DNA of 39,430 bases from a virus: the IMG/VR virus record IMGVR_UViG_3300050129_000187, positions 1 to 39,430 of that record. One strand, given 5' to 3'. Shown piece by piece: positions 23,628 to 31,479 of this stretch (position 1 is the stretch's first letter; each line of letters begins with the position of its first letter). A program made the position numbers and the translations under genes. The notes beneath the pieces are model-generated. The model worked only from the letters and a program-made list of their open reading frames with translations. It searched no databases and was not told the DNA's origin.

Positions 23628-25973
23628 TTAGATCGACACGGTGTCGGGCCGTATGAAGCAAGCGCAGAGCGGGTGAAGGGGTGGCGCGCTCACATCGCCG
23701 TAGTCGAGCGTCATGCTTTGCTCGCTGCCGTTCACGTCGGCCGTGACGCTGTCGCCGTTCTTGAAGAAATTGTCGTCAATGCCTACCACTTTGCCGTCCA
23801 TGGACTGGCAAAAGCCGCAGACGTTCGCAAGCTCGCTCGTGTACCAGCGGACGGTCTTTACGACGCCGGACTGCTTCCATGTGTCCTTGAGCGCGGCGTT
23901 TGCGGTCCTGAAGGATTCCGTTTTCGCGACCATCGCTGCGCGCTTCGCGTCCGACCACTCATAGATCTCCTCAACCGTCTTCGTGATGTCGGCAAGCGGC
24001 GCGCCTGATTGCAGGCCGTCATTAATCTTCGTCTCAAGGACCTCAAGCGTCGTCTGCTGGTAGCTCTCGGACATCTTCTGGACGCCCGCCTTCACGCCCG
24101 CGCGCGTCGTGTCGTTGAAGGGATTGAGCTCGGGCTTGCCGATGTCGGCCGCCGCGCTCCGCGCCTGATGCTCGAAGAGCGTTTCCATGATCGGCGTCAC
24201 GGCGTCCGTCGTGATCGAGATCCATTTGTCGATGCTGAAAAGGTCCTTGGGATTTACGCCCTTGCCGATCGCCGTGGGAAGGTTCGCGATAACTTCCGCC
24301 TTCTGCTCGCCGTTGATCTTGCGCATCGTCTCCGCGATGTCACGCTCGGCTTGCTCGGTATACTCGCTGAACTCTTTCCAGCGTGTCTCATCCTGTTCTT
24401 TTGTCGATTCAAACTTCTTGCCGGCGAGGTTCTTTGTGAGCGCCTCGGTGATGCTCTTTGTAAGCTCGTCCGCCATTGTCTGGCGTGCCTTTGCCCTGCT
24501 TGCGAGCTTCGTGCGCGCAGGTCTGAAAGCCACCCGCTGGCCGTTCGCGGCTTTCTGAATCTTGGCTTTGATCGCTTTCCGAAGCATCTTGCCCGCATCG
24601 CTCCCTCCGGCTGCTTCCGGCGCAACATCGCCGTCACCTTGGGGCTCTCCGACCGGACCCATCGTGCTCGGGGCCATGAGCACATCACCGCCTTCGACCG
24701 GCCCCAAGCCCATGAACTCGTCGCGCGCTTCGTTGATCGTGAGAATCGGCTGGCTCCCGACGGCCGCTTGCATCTCGGTCGTGCGCGCTCCGCGGTCCTC
24801 AGGCACGGGATCGATGAAACTGATGTAGAGGTTGTCGCCGTACTGCGGGACGAGCTTCTCGTTCAGGAAATCGCAGATGCGCTGCATGTGCGGCTTTATG
24901 ACGCGCTTCGAAAAGACATAGTCCGCCGTCTCCGCCGTCGCGCGGTTTGTGTCCGATTCGGCCGTGCCGAGGATCGTCTTCGACACACCGAACAAGGCGA
25001 GGATGCGGTCGCGCATATCCTCGGACAGGTTCTTGAAGTCCATGTCTTTCGGGCTCGAACCGGCGGGCGTCCATTTCACGCCCTTCGGAAGGACGCCGAT
25101 GCGCTGCATGTTGTCGATGCCGCCGTGGACGTCCATGAAGCCGATCTTGAGGGACTCCACCTGCGTCTCCGACACCATCTCCGTTTCGAGGAAGCCCGCC
25201 GGCCGGGCGCCGTTCACGAAGAACTTGCGGTTGAACTCCATCGCATAGTTGTCGTTGTCGATGAACTCCGCGCCCGCCTGCACAATGCCGCGGCCCTCGA
25301 AGAAATTCATCGGGTCCGGGGAGCGGAAGTGGATGATGCACGCGGGGTCGAACATGACGTTACGCGTTTCGAGCTTCATCTTGTAGCCAACGATGCGGTA
25401 CGGGAAGTGAACCTTGTCGATCACGGGATTAACCTTCGAAGGGTCGAGAAGGTAGATCGCGTCGGGCTTCGCGAGATCATCCTTCACCGGATTGCCCTTC
25501 GTATCGGTGAGGAGCCAATAGCACTTTCCCACGAGGTCGAGATGCGATGAGACGAGGTACTTGAGCTCTGACCCGATCATGTCCGGGTTCACGCCGTCCA
25601 AGAGATCGAGCAACGGATGCTGTTCCTTCTCGCGGTGGTCCTCGCCATCCACCTCGAAAAGACGAAAGTCGATGTTCTGCACTTCACGCGCTTTCGCGTT
25701 CACCGCCGCGTAGACGTAGCCGCGGTTGTTCGCGAGCGCTTTCTCGGGGTCGATGTGATGTCCGCCGCCCGGCCGCTCGATCGCGAACTGGTTGCCGCCC
25801 GTGTCGATGTCGCCGAACTTGCCGCCTACGGCTTTCGTGAGTCCGTAGCGGTTGAACGTCAATCCGCCCTGCGGCTGCTCATAGAGCTCGGGGTCGATGC
25901 GCGAAGCAATGCCGCGCATGAGGCGCGGGAACCAGCCGGGCTTGCCTTTGGAGTTGAGTGAGGGTGAAGCCAC
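23628..25973 (-). CDS. Portal protein fused to MuF-like minor head protein
   Basis: A 781-residue protein starting at GTG directly after an upstream TAA. Residues about 60-440 are the portal (AYVYAAVNAKAREV-like start, ACIIHFRSPDPMNFFEGRGIVQAG, NYAMEFNRKFFVNGARPAGFL and GVSKTILGTAES). Residues about 600-781 are MuF-like: a helix EIYEWSDAKRAAMVAKTESFRTANAA, then CGFCQSMDGKVV and PPLHPLCACFIRPD. This fusion of portal and MuF is known in some phages; MuF proteins are thought to enter the capsid through the portal. Confidence 0.9.
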   Translation of the reverse strand: MASPSLNSKGKPGWFPRLMRGIASRIDPELYEQPQGGLTFNRYGLTKAVGGKFGDIDTGGNQFAIERPGGGHHIDPEKALANNRGYVYAAVNAKAREVQNIDFRLFEVDGEDHREKEQHPLLDLLDGVNPDMIGSELKYLVSSHLDLVGKCYWLLTDTKGNPVKDDLAKPDAIYLLDPSKVNPVIDKVHFPYRIVGYKMKLETRNVMFDPACIIHFRSPDPMNFFEGRGIVQAGAEFIDNDNYAMEFNRKFFVNGARPAGFLETEMVSETQVESLKIGFMDVHGGIDNMQRIGVLPKGVKWTPAGSSPKDMDFKNLSEDMRDRILALFGVSKTILGTAESDTNRATAETADYVFSKRVIKPHMQRICDFLNEKLVPQYGDNLYISFIDPVPEDRGARTTEMQAAVGSQPILTINEARDEFMGLGPVEGGDVLMAPSTMGPVGEPQGDGDVAPEAAGGSDAGKMLRKAIKAKIQKAANGQRVAFRPARTKLASRAKARQTMADELTKSITEALTKNLAGKKFESTKEQDETRWKEFSEYTEQAERDIAETMRKINGEQKAEVIANLPTAIGKGVNPKDLFSIDKWISITTDAVTPIMETLFEHQARSAAADIGKPELNPFNDTTRAGVKAGVQKMSESYQQTTLEVLETKINDGLQSGAPLADITKTVEEIYEWSDAKRAAMVAKTESFRTANAALKDTWKQSGVVKTVRWYTSELANVCGFCQSMDGKVVGIDDNFFKNGDSVTADVNGSEQSMTLDYGDVSAPPLHPLCACFIRPDTVSI

Positions 25974-26366
25974 TTACGCGGTCATGATTGTTCCTTCGAC
26001 GACCTTGAACGAATGCGGCGCATCCGGCGCATAAGGGCACGTGATCTCACGGGAGATCGTGAGCGGCGCGCGGTGTTCGATCGGGTGGCCGGTCGTCGTC
26101 ATGATCGGCGTCGAGCAATAGGGACAGGCCATCACGACCGTCTGCACGATTTTGAACTCGTTGACCGGTTTCTTGCCGAGAAGCTTCTTGAACCAGCCCG
26201 GAGTCGTCGTCACGGGAACCAAGGTCGGCCGGAAATAGAACTCGCCCGGCTCCATCGCCTGCTTGCCGGTCTGCCTAAGGACGCGGCCTTCGAACACGAG
26301 CGTTTCGGCTTCGGTGATGTCTGCCTTATTAATCTCGCGGGCCATAGTGGCCTTGAGGGCTTGCAT
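25974..26366 (-). CDS. Small zinc-ribbon protein upstream of portal
   Basis: A 130-residue protein. The C-terminal half has CPYCSTPIMTTTGHPIEHRAPLTI and EITCPYAPDAPHSF, a possible zinc ribbon. The N-terminal half has a helix and FYFRPTLVPVTTTPGWFKKLLGKK. It is transcribed into the portal gene (TAA-GTG). The ATG at 26366 has an A/C-rich leader, so I chose it over the inner ATG. Function unknown. Confidence 0.6.
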   Translation of the reverse strand: MQALKATMAREINKADITEAETLVFEGRVLRQTGKQAMEPGEFYFRPTLVPVTTTPGWFKKLLGKKPVNEFKIVQTVVMACPYCSTPIMTTTGHPIEHRAPLTISREITCPYAPDAPHSFKVVEGTIMTA

Positions 26367-26401
26367 GTGGAGGGATTAGCTTCACAGTAGCAAACTGGTT
26401 A

Positions 26402-26433
26402 CTTTCGGCAAGGGGATAGCTACCCCTCGAAAG
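26402..26433. promoter_or_regulatory. Hairpin in the divergent control region
   Basis: An inverted repeat with outer arms CTTTCG and CGAAAG, a 3-base bulge and inner arms AGGGG and CCCCT. It sits in the 161-base gap between the minus-strand gene starting at 26366 and the plus-strand gene starting at 26528, so it could be an operator or a leader structure. A good -10/-35 pair was not seen; TACAAT near 26474 is a weak plus-strand candidate. Confidence 0.35.
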
Positions 26434-26527
26434 ATAGGTGCCTTCAACGATGGCGCATAGCAAAGGGACACGAGTACAATCCACGCACTCTAAGAAGTTT
26501 GCTAACCCACACTTGAAAGGAAACCCC

Positions 26528-26728
26528 ATGGCTGACAAGAAAATCACTTCCGTAACGTCTGTTGATTTTGGCAAAAAGACCTCGGCAATAGGCATCCCTG
26601 AAGCAAAGGGCACGGACAATATTTGTTATCTTGGCGGCGTGCCCTATCCAGACGGCTCAGTTGTTTGTATGAATCACGTAAAGCTTATGTGCACTGCGGG
26701 TACTTGGACGCCCGAAGGTTCGTGCTGA
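26528..26728 (+). CDS. Small Cys-rich protein (DUF1496-like)
   Basis: A 66-residue plus-strand protein. Its core reads ICYLGGVPYPDGSVVCMNHVKLMC followed by GTWTPEGSC, the cysteine spacing of small DUF1496-like proteins (CY-GG-xYxxGxVV). There is no signal peptide. AAAGGAAACCCC before the ATG provides a Shine-Dalgarno site. Lying against the main transcription direction, it looks like cargo. Function unknown. Confidence 0.55.
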   Translation: MADKKITSVTSVDFGKKTSAIGIPEAKGTDNICYLGGVPYPDGSVVCMNHVKLMCTAGTWTPEGSC

Positions 26729-26767
26729 GCCTCAATCCACTGATTCTTCGGCGACTTTAGCCCTTTG
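26729..26767 (-). pseudogene. Diverged remnant copy of the terminase 3' end
   Basis: Read on the minus strand, this stretch encodes KGLKSPKNQWIEA, matching the real terminase end QGLELPKIHWIEA (residues before its stop at 27020) at 8 of 13 positions; about 69% of 39 bases are identical, and many of the differences are transitions. The copy is separated from the true end by the 68-residue gene at 26793-26999. It looks like a leftover of an allelic exchange or of the insertion that brought in that gene. Confidence 0.45.
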
Positions 26768-26792
26768 TCTTTCAGAGATCGGGGCGTGCCCC

Positions 26793-26999
26793 TTACTTCG
26801 CCGCCCTCTTCTGCTTCGCCCACCGCTTCCGCTGCGCTGCGGCGATCTTCTCGCGCGCTTCGGCGCTCATAGTCCACGTTCGCTTCTTCGCGGGATGGGC
26901 CGCGCGGTGTGTGCCGTTGCTGGTGCCGGTGAGTAGTGCGCGGGCTTCCTTAAGTACGCTGATCTCGGCGTCAATTGAAGCAAGGATTTCATTTGTCAT
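26793..26999 (-). CDS. Small basic protein with MSAEAREKIAAAQRKRWAKQK tail
   Basis: A 68-residue protein: an N-terminal helix (ASIDAEISVLKEARALL), a disordered linker with HPAKKR, and a basic end of the common type 'MSxEARxKIxxAQxxRWAKxK' seen in many bacterial and phage proteins. The start is ATG 26999. It may bind nucleic acid. It lies between the terminase end and a diverged copy of that end. Confidence 0.6.
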   Translation of the reverse strand: MTNEILASIDAEISVLKEARALLTGTSNGTHRAAHPAKKRTWTMSAEAREKIAAAQRKRWAKQKRAAK

Positions 27000-27019
27000 A
27001 GGACTAGTGTAAACCGTCG

Positions 27020-28458
27020 CTAGGCCTCGATCCAATGGATCTTCGGCAGTTCCAACCCTTGACTCACCAGCCCCTGAAGCAAGTAAACTAAGGCGTCGTT
27101 AAGGTCATCATGGCTCTCGACGCCGAGATTGAAAATCTGCCCCAGCAGTTCCTCGCATCCGGCGCGTGGGAATAGTACCGTGCCGTTCTTGATATAGGGC
27201 GCGACCACCTGCAGCCGGGCGCGCTTGTCGCCCTGCGGCTTCATCGGGACCACGGGTAATAGCGCGCGTTCCATCTCCTGAATCGCGGCCTTTTGGTATG
27301 CCACGTCCTCCACGAAAAACAAGTTCGCGCCGCCGAGCTCGCCGGGGATGTTCCTGACCTTCTGAAGAAAATTGAAGAATGTGACGTGCTCGTTGTAGGG
27401 GTTCGGTCTGATGAAGATCTTCGGCGCGTTCTCGACGTAGAACACCTCGCCGCTCACGATCGCCGTGAAGTCTGCGCCTTCCTTCTGGCTGATCGCAAGG
27501 TCGATGCCGTGGCCCTTGATCGCCGCGATGCCTTTCGGGAACTCGTCGTAGTAATGGATGTCCTCGGGCTTGATGATCGCCTCGTCGTCCGAGACGATCT
27601 TCAGGAGCATTTCCCGCTGCCACGGGATCGCACCCATGTCGCGCTCTTTGTCCTTGAGGCTTTGCTCCGTGGGATACATCGCGGCCATGTGCAAATGCCC
27701 TTCTCGTCGATGAGCGGGAATTCGAGGCACTTGAAGCCGGTGCCCGGCGCCCGGAGGCGCGACAAGAGCGCGTCCATGTGGAGCAGGTTCCCGATGACGA
27801 CAAGCTTTCCCTTGCGGGCGTCCAAGCCCGGCATGATCTCGCTATGGAGCCAGCGGTCCGTCTTATCGCGGTTCTCCTTCGTGCGCACCCATTCGCCGTC
27901 CTCCGGGTCGTCCACGACGATGAGCTTCGGCCGGTGCTGGAGATGGCGTAGTCCGCGAACCTTCTGGCCGCGCGACCGGGCGAGGATGCGGACGCCGTTC
28001 GAGAGGACGATGTTCTGCTTCTGCCACTCCTCGCCTTCGCCCTGAAGCGTGAAGTCCTCGATGACGTTCCCTTTGATCTCGCCGTAGTCCTGCTTGATGA
28101 GGGTGTTCGTCTCAAGCTCGTGCTTGATCGCGCTGATATTGAGCGTCGCTTGACGTGACGAATCGGCGATAAGGATGATGAAGGGATATTTCTCGGGGTA
28201 TTCGAGCGCGGCCCATAAGGGAAGTGCCAATGAGCCGAACGTACTTTTGCCCGAGCCGCGGAAGCCGAGGATGAGGACGCGGCGCTCATGCTCGTCTTCA
28301 AGTGTGTGGACAAGCTGTGCATGGAACGTGGCGGGCGCGTCGGTGAAATAGCCGGTGAGATAGATCAACGAAAAGCCGAGCAGGTGTTTCCTGCTCTCTT
28401 TGCGGGCCTCGAAGTTATCGAAAGGGTCAAGCTGTTGGAGTGTTTGCGGGTGGGACAT
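27020..28458 (-). CDS. Large terminase subunit (interrupted by a frameshift near 27700)
   Basis: Two overlapping minus-strand frames together make a full-length enzyme of about 479 residues. The first (28458 to ~27700) has the ATPase: Walker A GFRGSGKST at 65-73, Walker B LIVVDDPED at 179-187. The second (~27700 to 27020) has the nuclease: GIDLAISQKEGADFTAIV, FFVEDVAYQ and SHDDLNDALVYL, with acidic residues for metals. The reading frame must shift -1 after DEK (27702-27700), where GGG follows; one extra G would repair it. No canonical slippery heptamer is present. It overlaps the small subunit gene by 32 bases. Confidence 0.85.
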
Positions 28459-28948
28459 CCTCCTTCGGGGCTTCTAAGAGGCCCCAGTTCTCAAAAGCGA
28501 CGCGGATCGCCTGCTTTCGTTCCTCGGGAAGGGGCGTATTGCGGATCGTGGCGTCGAGGGTGCCGAGCTTGCGCTCGAAGACACCGGCGTCGAAGAGCTT
28601 CTCGAAGACGGCGCTATGGGCCTCGCGGATCTCACGGAGCGCCATGACGCGGTCCTGCTTCCGGGCAAACTGGTCGTTCGCGATCTCCCATGCCACGCGG
28701 ACCACCTGCGTCATGGTGTCCTCGAACGCGGCGAGGGCATGGTTGAGCGTCTGGCGATCTGCGCGCTTGACGCGTTCGGCGTAGATTTTCTTTACGAGGG
28801 TTGAGAGGTAATGCCGCTCGATCTTGATGCCATACTCGCGGTCGAGCCGGTCAGCGAGGTCGTCAAGGGGAATCTGGTGGTCCTGCGCGATGACCGAACG
28901 CACCCGTGCGACGAGGTACTGCTTCTTGTCCTTGACGATAAGGGGCAT
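28427..28948 (-). CDS. Small terminase subunit (probable)
   Basis: A 173-residue helical protein upstream of, and overlapping, the large terminase gene. N-terminal residues (about 10-55) look like a helix-turn-helix DNA-binding region; the middle LNHALAAFEDTMTQVVRVAWEIA and KQDRVMALREIREAHSAVFEKL are oligomer-like helices; the C-terminus is acidic and flexible. Called from position and architecture, not from a motif. Confidence 0.6.
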   Translation of the reverse strand: MPLIVKDKKQYLVARVRSVIAQDHQIPLDDLADRLDREYGIKIERHYLSTLVKKIYAERVKRADRQTLNHALAAFEDTMTQVVRVAWEIANDQFARKQDRVMALREIREAHSAVFEKLFDAGVFERKLGTLDATIRNTPLPEERKQAIRVAFENWGLLEAPKEDVPPANTPTA

Positions 28949-29017
28949 GGAAGGATTGGGAGGGGTTTACTTAAATAGTAATACGTCGGCGGCAAAAAGC
29001 TACATCTTCGAAATATC

Positions 29018-29047
29018 TTGCAAATGAAGACCGGCGGCGGCTATAAG
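29018..29047 (+). promoter_or_regulatory. Predicted sigma70-type promoter
   Basis: TTGCAA at 29018-29023, an 18-base spacer, then TATAAG at 29042-29047. It points into the plus-strand gene at 29070, giving a leader of about 16 bases that contains GAGGAG. Confidence 0.5.
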
Positions 29048-29069
29048 TCTTGTCATTGAGGAGTCAACC

Positions 29070-29396
29070 ATGACTGAACGTGAAGACCCGGAAGAGGAAT
29101 CCACCACTCTTGATGTGATACTCGCCCATGAAGCAGTTTGCACGGATAAGTGCACCACATACGAATCCGATCATCCGGTAAAGGGAAAGACATACCTTTC
29201 GTTTGACACGGAAGACCTATTGGCTCTTGTAGCCGTCATTCTTGCGGTTGGAGCTTTACTGGTTGCGATCATCGTCGCCATTGCCCTCGCGATGGGACAC
29301 ATAAACGGAGAGCGCGCGACGGCAATCATCCTCGGATGCGTGGGCGGAAGTGCGATCGCTGGAGTCTCTGCAAGGGTTATTCCACGGAAGAAATAA
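29070..29396 (+). CDS. Two-helix membrane protein (moron)
   Basis: A 108-residue protein: acidic N-terminal half with two cysteines (CTDKC at about 24-28), then two membrane helices (ALVAVILAVGALLVAIIVAIALA and TAIILGCVGGSAIAGV) and a basic end. It has its own promoter and a GAGGAG site, and runs opposite to the main operons. This is how phage morons that alter the host envelope or exclude other phages are laid out. No specific role can be assigned. Confidence 0.65.
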   Translation: MTEREDPEEESTTLDVILAHEAVCTDKCTTYESDHPVKGKTYLSFDTEDLLALVAVILAVGALLVAIIVAIALAMGHINGERATAIILGCVGGSAIAGVSARVIPRKK

Positions 29397-29586
29397 CATC
29401 TTTGCGAATATGTTTTACGAATTCGTCGATGATTCTCATCTCTCTGTAATCACAGACAAGTTCAATGCGAACCCTGAGCATATGCAAGTTGGGAATTTGC
29501 GGAGAGTCCTTCCCGTCATTCAGCGCCTTCTCAAGCTCCTTCTGACTCACTGCCGGGCCGAATTTTATGGTGTAGCGTTCGATCAT
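29377..29586 (-). CDS. Small hypothetical protein
   Basis: A 69-residue protein starting MIERYTIKFGPAVSQKELEKAL and containing NLHMLRVRIELVCDYREMRIIDEF. The start overlaps the stop of the preceding membrane protein as ATGA, so the pair is likely translated together. It converges on, and overlaps by 20 bases, the plus-strand gene at 29070. No known family is recalled. Confidence 0.55.
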   Translation of the reverse strand: MIERYTIKFGPAVSQKELEKALNDGKDSPQIPNLHMLRVRIELVCDYREMRIIDEFVKHIRKDVISSVE

Positions 29587-29717
29587 GATCTTGTAAGGAC
29601 CAGCGCGCCGGCTGCAAGGCACACGATTCCCGCCCATAAAACTCCTCCAAGAAAAGCCATCACGGCCGCACCCCAAAGGCATCCGGCTATGAATAATGGG
29701 TAAGAGTGGTCAGTCAT
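29583..29717 (-). CDS. Small membrane protein
   Basis: A 44-residue protein, nearly all of it hydrophobic: two helices (LFIAGCLWGAAVMAFLGG and LWAGIVCLAAGALVL). I used the ATG at 29717; its leader CTGAACCATTTTCC is of the A/C-rich kind. Together with the overlapping next gene it forms a two-gene unit. Role unknown. Confidence 0.55.
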   Translation of the reverse strand: MTDHSYPLFIAGCLWGAAVMAFLGGVLWAGIVCLAAGALVLTRS

Positions 29718-29751
29718 GGAAAATGGTTCAGCAGCAGACAAGGAGAAGTCT

Positions 29752-29907
29752 ATGCAGTGGCAGAAAATTGAAGGTGATGGTGTAGAGGAGATCTTTCGAG
29801 CACGGGTTCCGGGTGGCTGGCTCATCAAAATAATCCACTCATTTGTCGAAACGTCCGTTGCTCTGACTTTCTATCCTGATCCCAGCCATGTTTGGGACGG
29901 CAGGTAG
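29752..29907 (+). CDS. Small conserved-looking hypothetical protein
   Basis: A 51-residue protein: MQWQKIEGDGVEEIFRARVPGGWLIKI, then SVALTFYPDPSHVW. The pattern 'W..i.....iyR..vPGGWLv' is shared by many small bacterial proteins of unknown function. AAGGAG precedes the start. It lies opposite to the main direction, as cargo. Confidence 0.55.
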   Translation: MQWQKIEGDGVEEIFRARVPGGWLIKIIHSFVETSVALTFYPDPSHVWDGR

Positions 29908-29912
29908 AACTT

Positions 29913-30045
29913 GGCCGGGAAGCCCCTTTGCCCGACGGATGGGGCGGGTTGCGCAGGTATGGTCGCCTTGTTCCGGCAAAATACCGTCTAGATCGGTTGC
30001 CGCCGATTAGTCCTGCCGCGTCCTTGCGGATACGCGTTCCCGGCC
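29913..30045 (-). other. Multi-branched structured noncoding element (candidate RNA)
   Basis: The 144-base gap between two convergent genes is closed by a perfect 9-bp stem (GGCCGGGAA 29913-29921 with TTCCCGGCC 30037-30045). Four hairpins lie inside: 30017-30036 (CGCGT...CC, loop GCAA on the minus strand, GG...ACGCG), 29992-30007 (ATCGG/CCGAT), 29956-29985 (GGTAT/ATACC) and 29922-29945 (GCCCC/GGGGC). The GNRA loop appears only in the minus-sense RNA, downstream of the acidic protein gene. No open frame or U-tract is present, so a simple terminator is unlikely. Confidence 0.45.
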
Positions 30046-30051
30046 TGATCG

Positions 30052-30312
30052 CTATTCCGATTTCTCTTCGCCGTCCGATTCCTCGCCCTCTTCGGATTTC
30101 TCCGTGTCGGACGATTCCTCGCTGGCCTCCGAATCTTCGGAGGCGTTGTCGCCGCCGGCGTTCTCCGCTTCGGAACTTTCTGCCGCGCCTTCCTGACCTT
30201 CCTCGGTCTTCTGCACTTCTTCGGCCTGAGCTGCCGTTGCGGACTGTTCCGCCGGCGCTGCGGTTCCCTTCTCCTTAATGCCGCCTTCGGCTGCTGCTTC
30301 GTAATCTGCCAT
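30052..30312 (-). CDS. Highly acidic low-complexity protein
   Basis: An 86-residue protein made almost entirely of Glu, Ser, Ala, Asp and Gly, disordered by composition. Such proteins may mimic DNA or buffer basic partners, but no specific function is supported. Leader AATCCAATCATCACGACA, without a Shine-Dalgarno site. Confidence 0.6.
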   Translation of the reverse strand: MADYEAAAEGGIKEKGTAAPAEQSATAAQAEEVQKTEEGQEGAAESSEAENAGGDNASEDSEASEESSDTEKSEEGEESDGEEKSE

Positions 30313-30340
30313 TGTCGTGATGATTGGATTTCTCGACCTT

Positions 30341-30856
30341 TTAAAGTTTCCTGATCTTTTCAGCCGTGTTGCGGGTATTTGTGGCGAGCGCTTGGAAATA
30401 CTTCGCGGCCTTTTCGCTCTGCGCCGCGTTCTCTTCCTCGGCCTTCGCCTGATCGCGTTTGGCCTTCGAAAGATCCTCGGCGTCCTTGCGCTCGCGATCG
30501 GACTCGTACTTCTCCTGCCCGGTCATCTGGTCGCGGCGGATATGCTTAGTGGGCTTCGAGCAGCCATCGTGGGTACAAGTGTCCGTTTCGACGCCGTTAA
30601 CCGTTCTGAATACTGACCCGCCGACTGTCTCGTGCCCGTTCTCACAGAGCCAATAGCCCTTTTCCTCCATCTCGCTCACTTCCTTGATCCGGGCGTCCAT
30701 CTGGTCGGCCTGTTCAGTGAGCTGGGCGGCGAGCTTATGTTTCTCTGCGGCCGTCCGGAGCGCGAGGCCGGCGTTCAGGTCGTTCGTGGCCGCTTCTACT
30801 TCTTGCCTGAACCGGTACTGGGCCTTCGCATATCGCTTTGCAATGAATCTGAGCAT
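30341..30856 (-). CDS. Coiled-coil protein with internal zinc-ribbon-like module
   Basis: A 171-residue protein: helical residues 8-65, a middle segment with WLCENGHE and TCTHDGC (possible zinc site from Cys and His residues), then a long charged helix (QEKYESDRERKDAEDLSKAKRDQAKAEEENA). The zinc module sits at what would be the bend of a helical hairpin. No named family is recognised. Confidence 0.5.
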   Translation of the reverse strand: MLRFIAKRYAKAQYRFRQEVEAATNDLNAGLALRTAAEKHKLAAQLTEQADQMDARIKEVSEMEEKGYWLCENGHETVGGSVFRTVNGVETDTCTHDGCSKPTKHIRRDQMTGQEKYESDRERKDAEDLSKAKRDQAKAEEENAAQSEKAAKYFQALATNTRNTAEKIRKL

Positions 30857-30859
30857 GGT

Positions 30860-30967
30860 TTATTTGGCGGCGTATCTGATGATCTCGACGATGATCGTTG
30901 CCGCGATAACGGTGAGCACAAGGATGGCGAGGAGACGCAGGGATGCCTTGAACTTCTTGGCGCTCAT
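30860..30967 (-). CDS. 35-residue membrane peptide
   Basis: MSAKKFKASLRLLA leads into a single membrane helix (ILVLTVIAATIIVEIIRYA). Leader GTATCCCACCCATCCC is A/C-rich and lacks a Shine-Dalgarno site, like most core genes. It ends 3 bases before the following minus-strand gene begins. A small regulatory membrane peptide is possible. Confidence 0.5.
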   Translation of the reverse strand: MSAKKFKASLRLLAILVLTVIAATIIVEIIRYAAK

Positions 30968-31030
30968 GGGATGGGTGGGATACCTTCAGCGTACAATATC
31001 GGGAATATTCGTCAATCCACAAGGGACACT

Positions 31031-31474
31031 ATGCAAGCGTCTGATCCTCATCCACATCTGACGATATTCTTTGGAATCTGGGCCGCGATCGGCCCGCTCG
31101 GCGGTATCGGGATCGGCCATTACTTAACAACTTCATGGCAAAACAAGAGATGGCTCCTAGATCGTCGCCGAGAAGAGTTCAAGGAGGTGGCGACGGCGAT
31201 CACGCGCGTCGTTATTGAACATTTGGTTCATGTCGCCTCGGAAGGCTCGCCTTTGCCTCAGTCCAAACAGGGCTATCTGGACTTAATGAAAGCCGCGTAC
31301 GTAGTGCTTATTGACCGGATCTATATTGAGCCCGATCTAGATAAGGCAAATATTGGGGATCGCTTTCTCAAAATTATGGATCAACTCCGGGAAAGCGGAG
31401 AGGATTTCGATAAGCCTGCCGATGAGATGACGAAACTTCTAAAGGAGGTCGTGGCGATGGCAAGGAAGGGATGA
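31031..31474 (+). CDS. Membrane-anchored cytoplasmic protein (moron)
   Basis: A 147-residue plus-strand protein. The inner ATG at 31031 has AAGGGA upstream. Residues 8-30 (HLTIFFGIWAAIGPLGGIGIG) form one membrane helix; the rest is helical and charged, with YLDLMKAAYVVLIDRIYI. Upstream, TACAAT and the palindrome-like AATATCGGGAATATT (about 30994-31008) may be a -10 box and an operator, but no good -35 is visible. Placed against the direction of its neighbours; function unknown. Confidence 0.6.
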   Translation: MQASDPHPHLTIFFGIWAAIGPLGGIGIGHYLTTSWQNKRWLLDRRREEFKEVATAITRVVIEHLVHVASEGSPLPQSKQGYLDLMKAAYVVLIDRIYIEPDLDKANIGDRFLKIMDQLRESGEDFDKPADEMTKLLKEVVAMARKG

Positions 31475-31479
31475 GCACG

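Noticed and set aside
24009-25550. 513-codon plus-strand open frame
   Set aside because: It lies antisense to the portal-MuF gene, and its sequence is Arg/Leu/His-rich with no recognisable domain; it mirrors the codon use of the portal frame.
27108-28322. 404-codon minus-strand frame across the terminase
   Set aside because: Ser/Arg-rich without domain structure; it is the third frame of the two real terminase halves.
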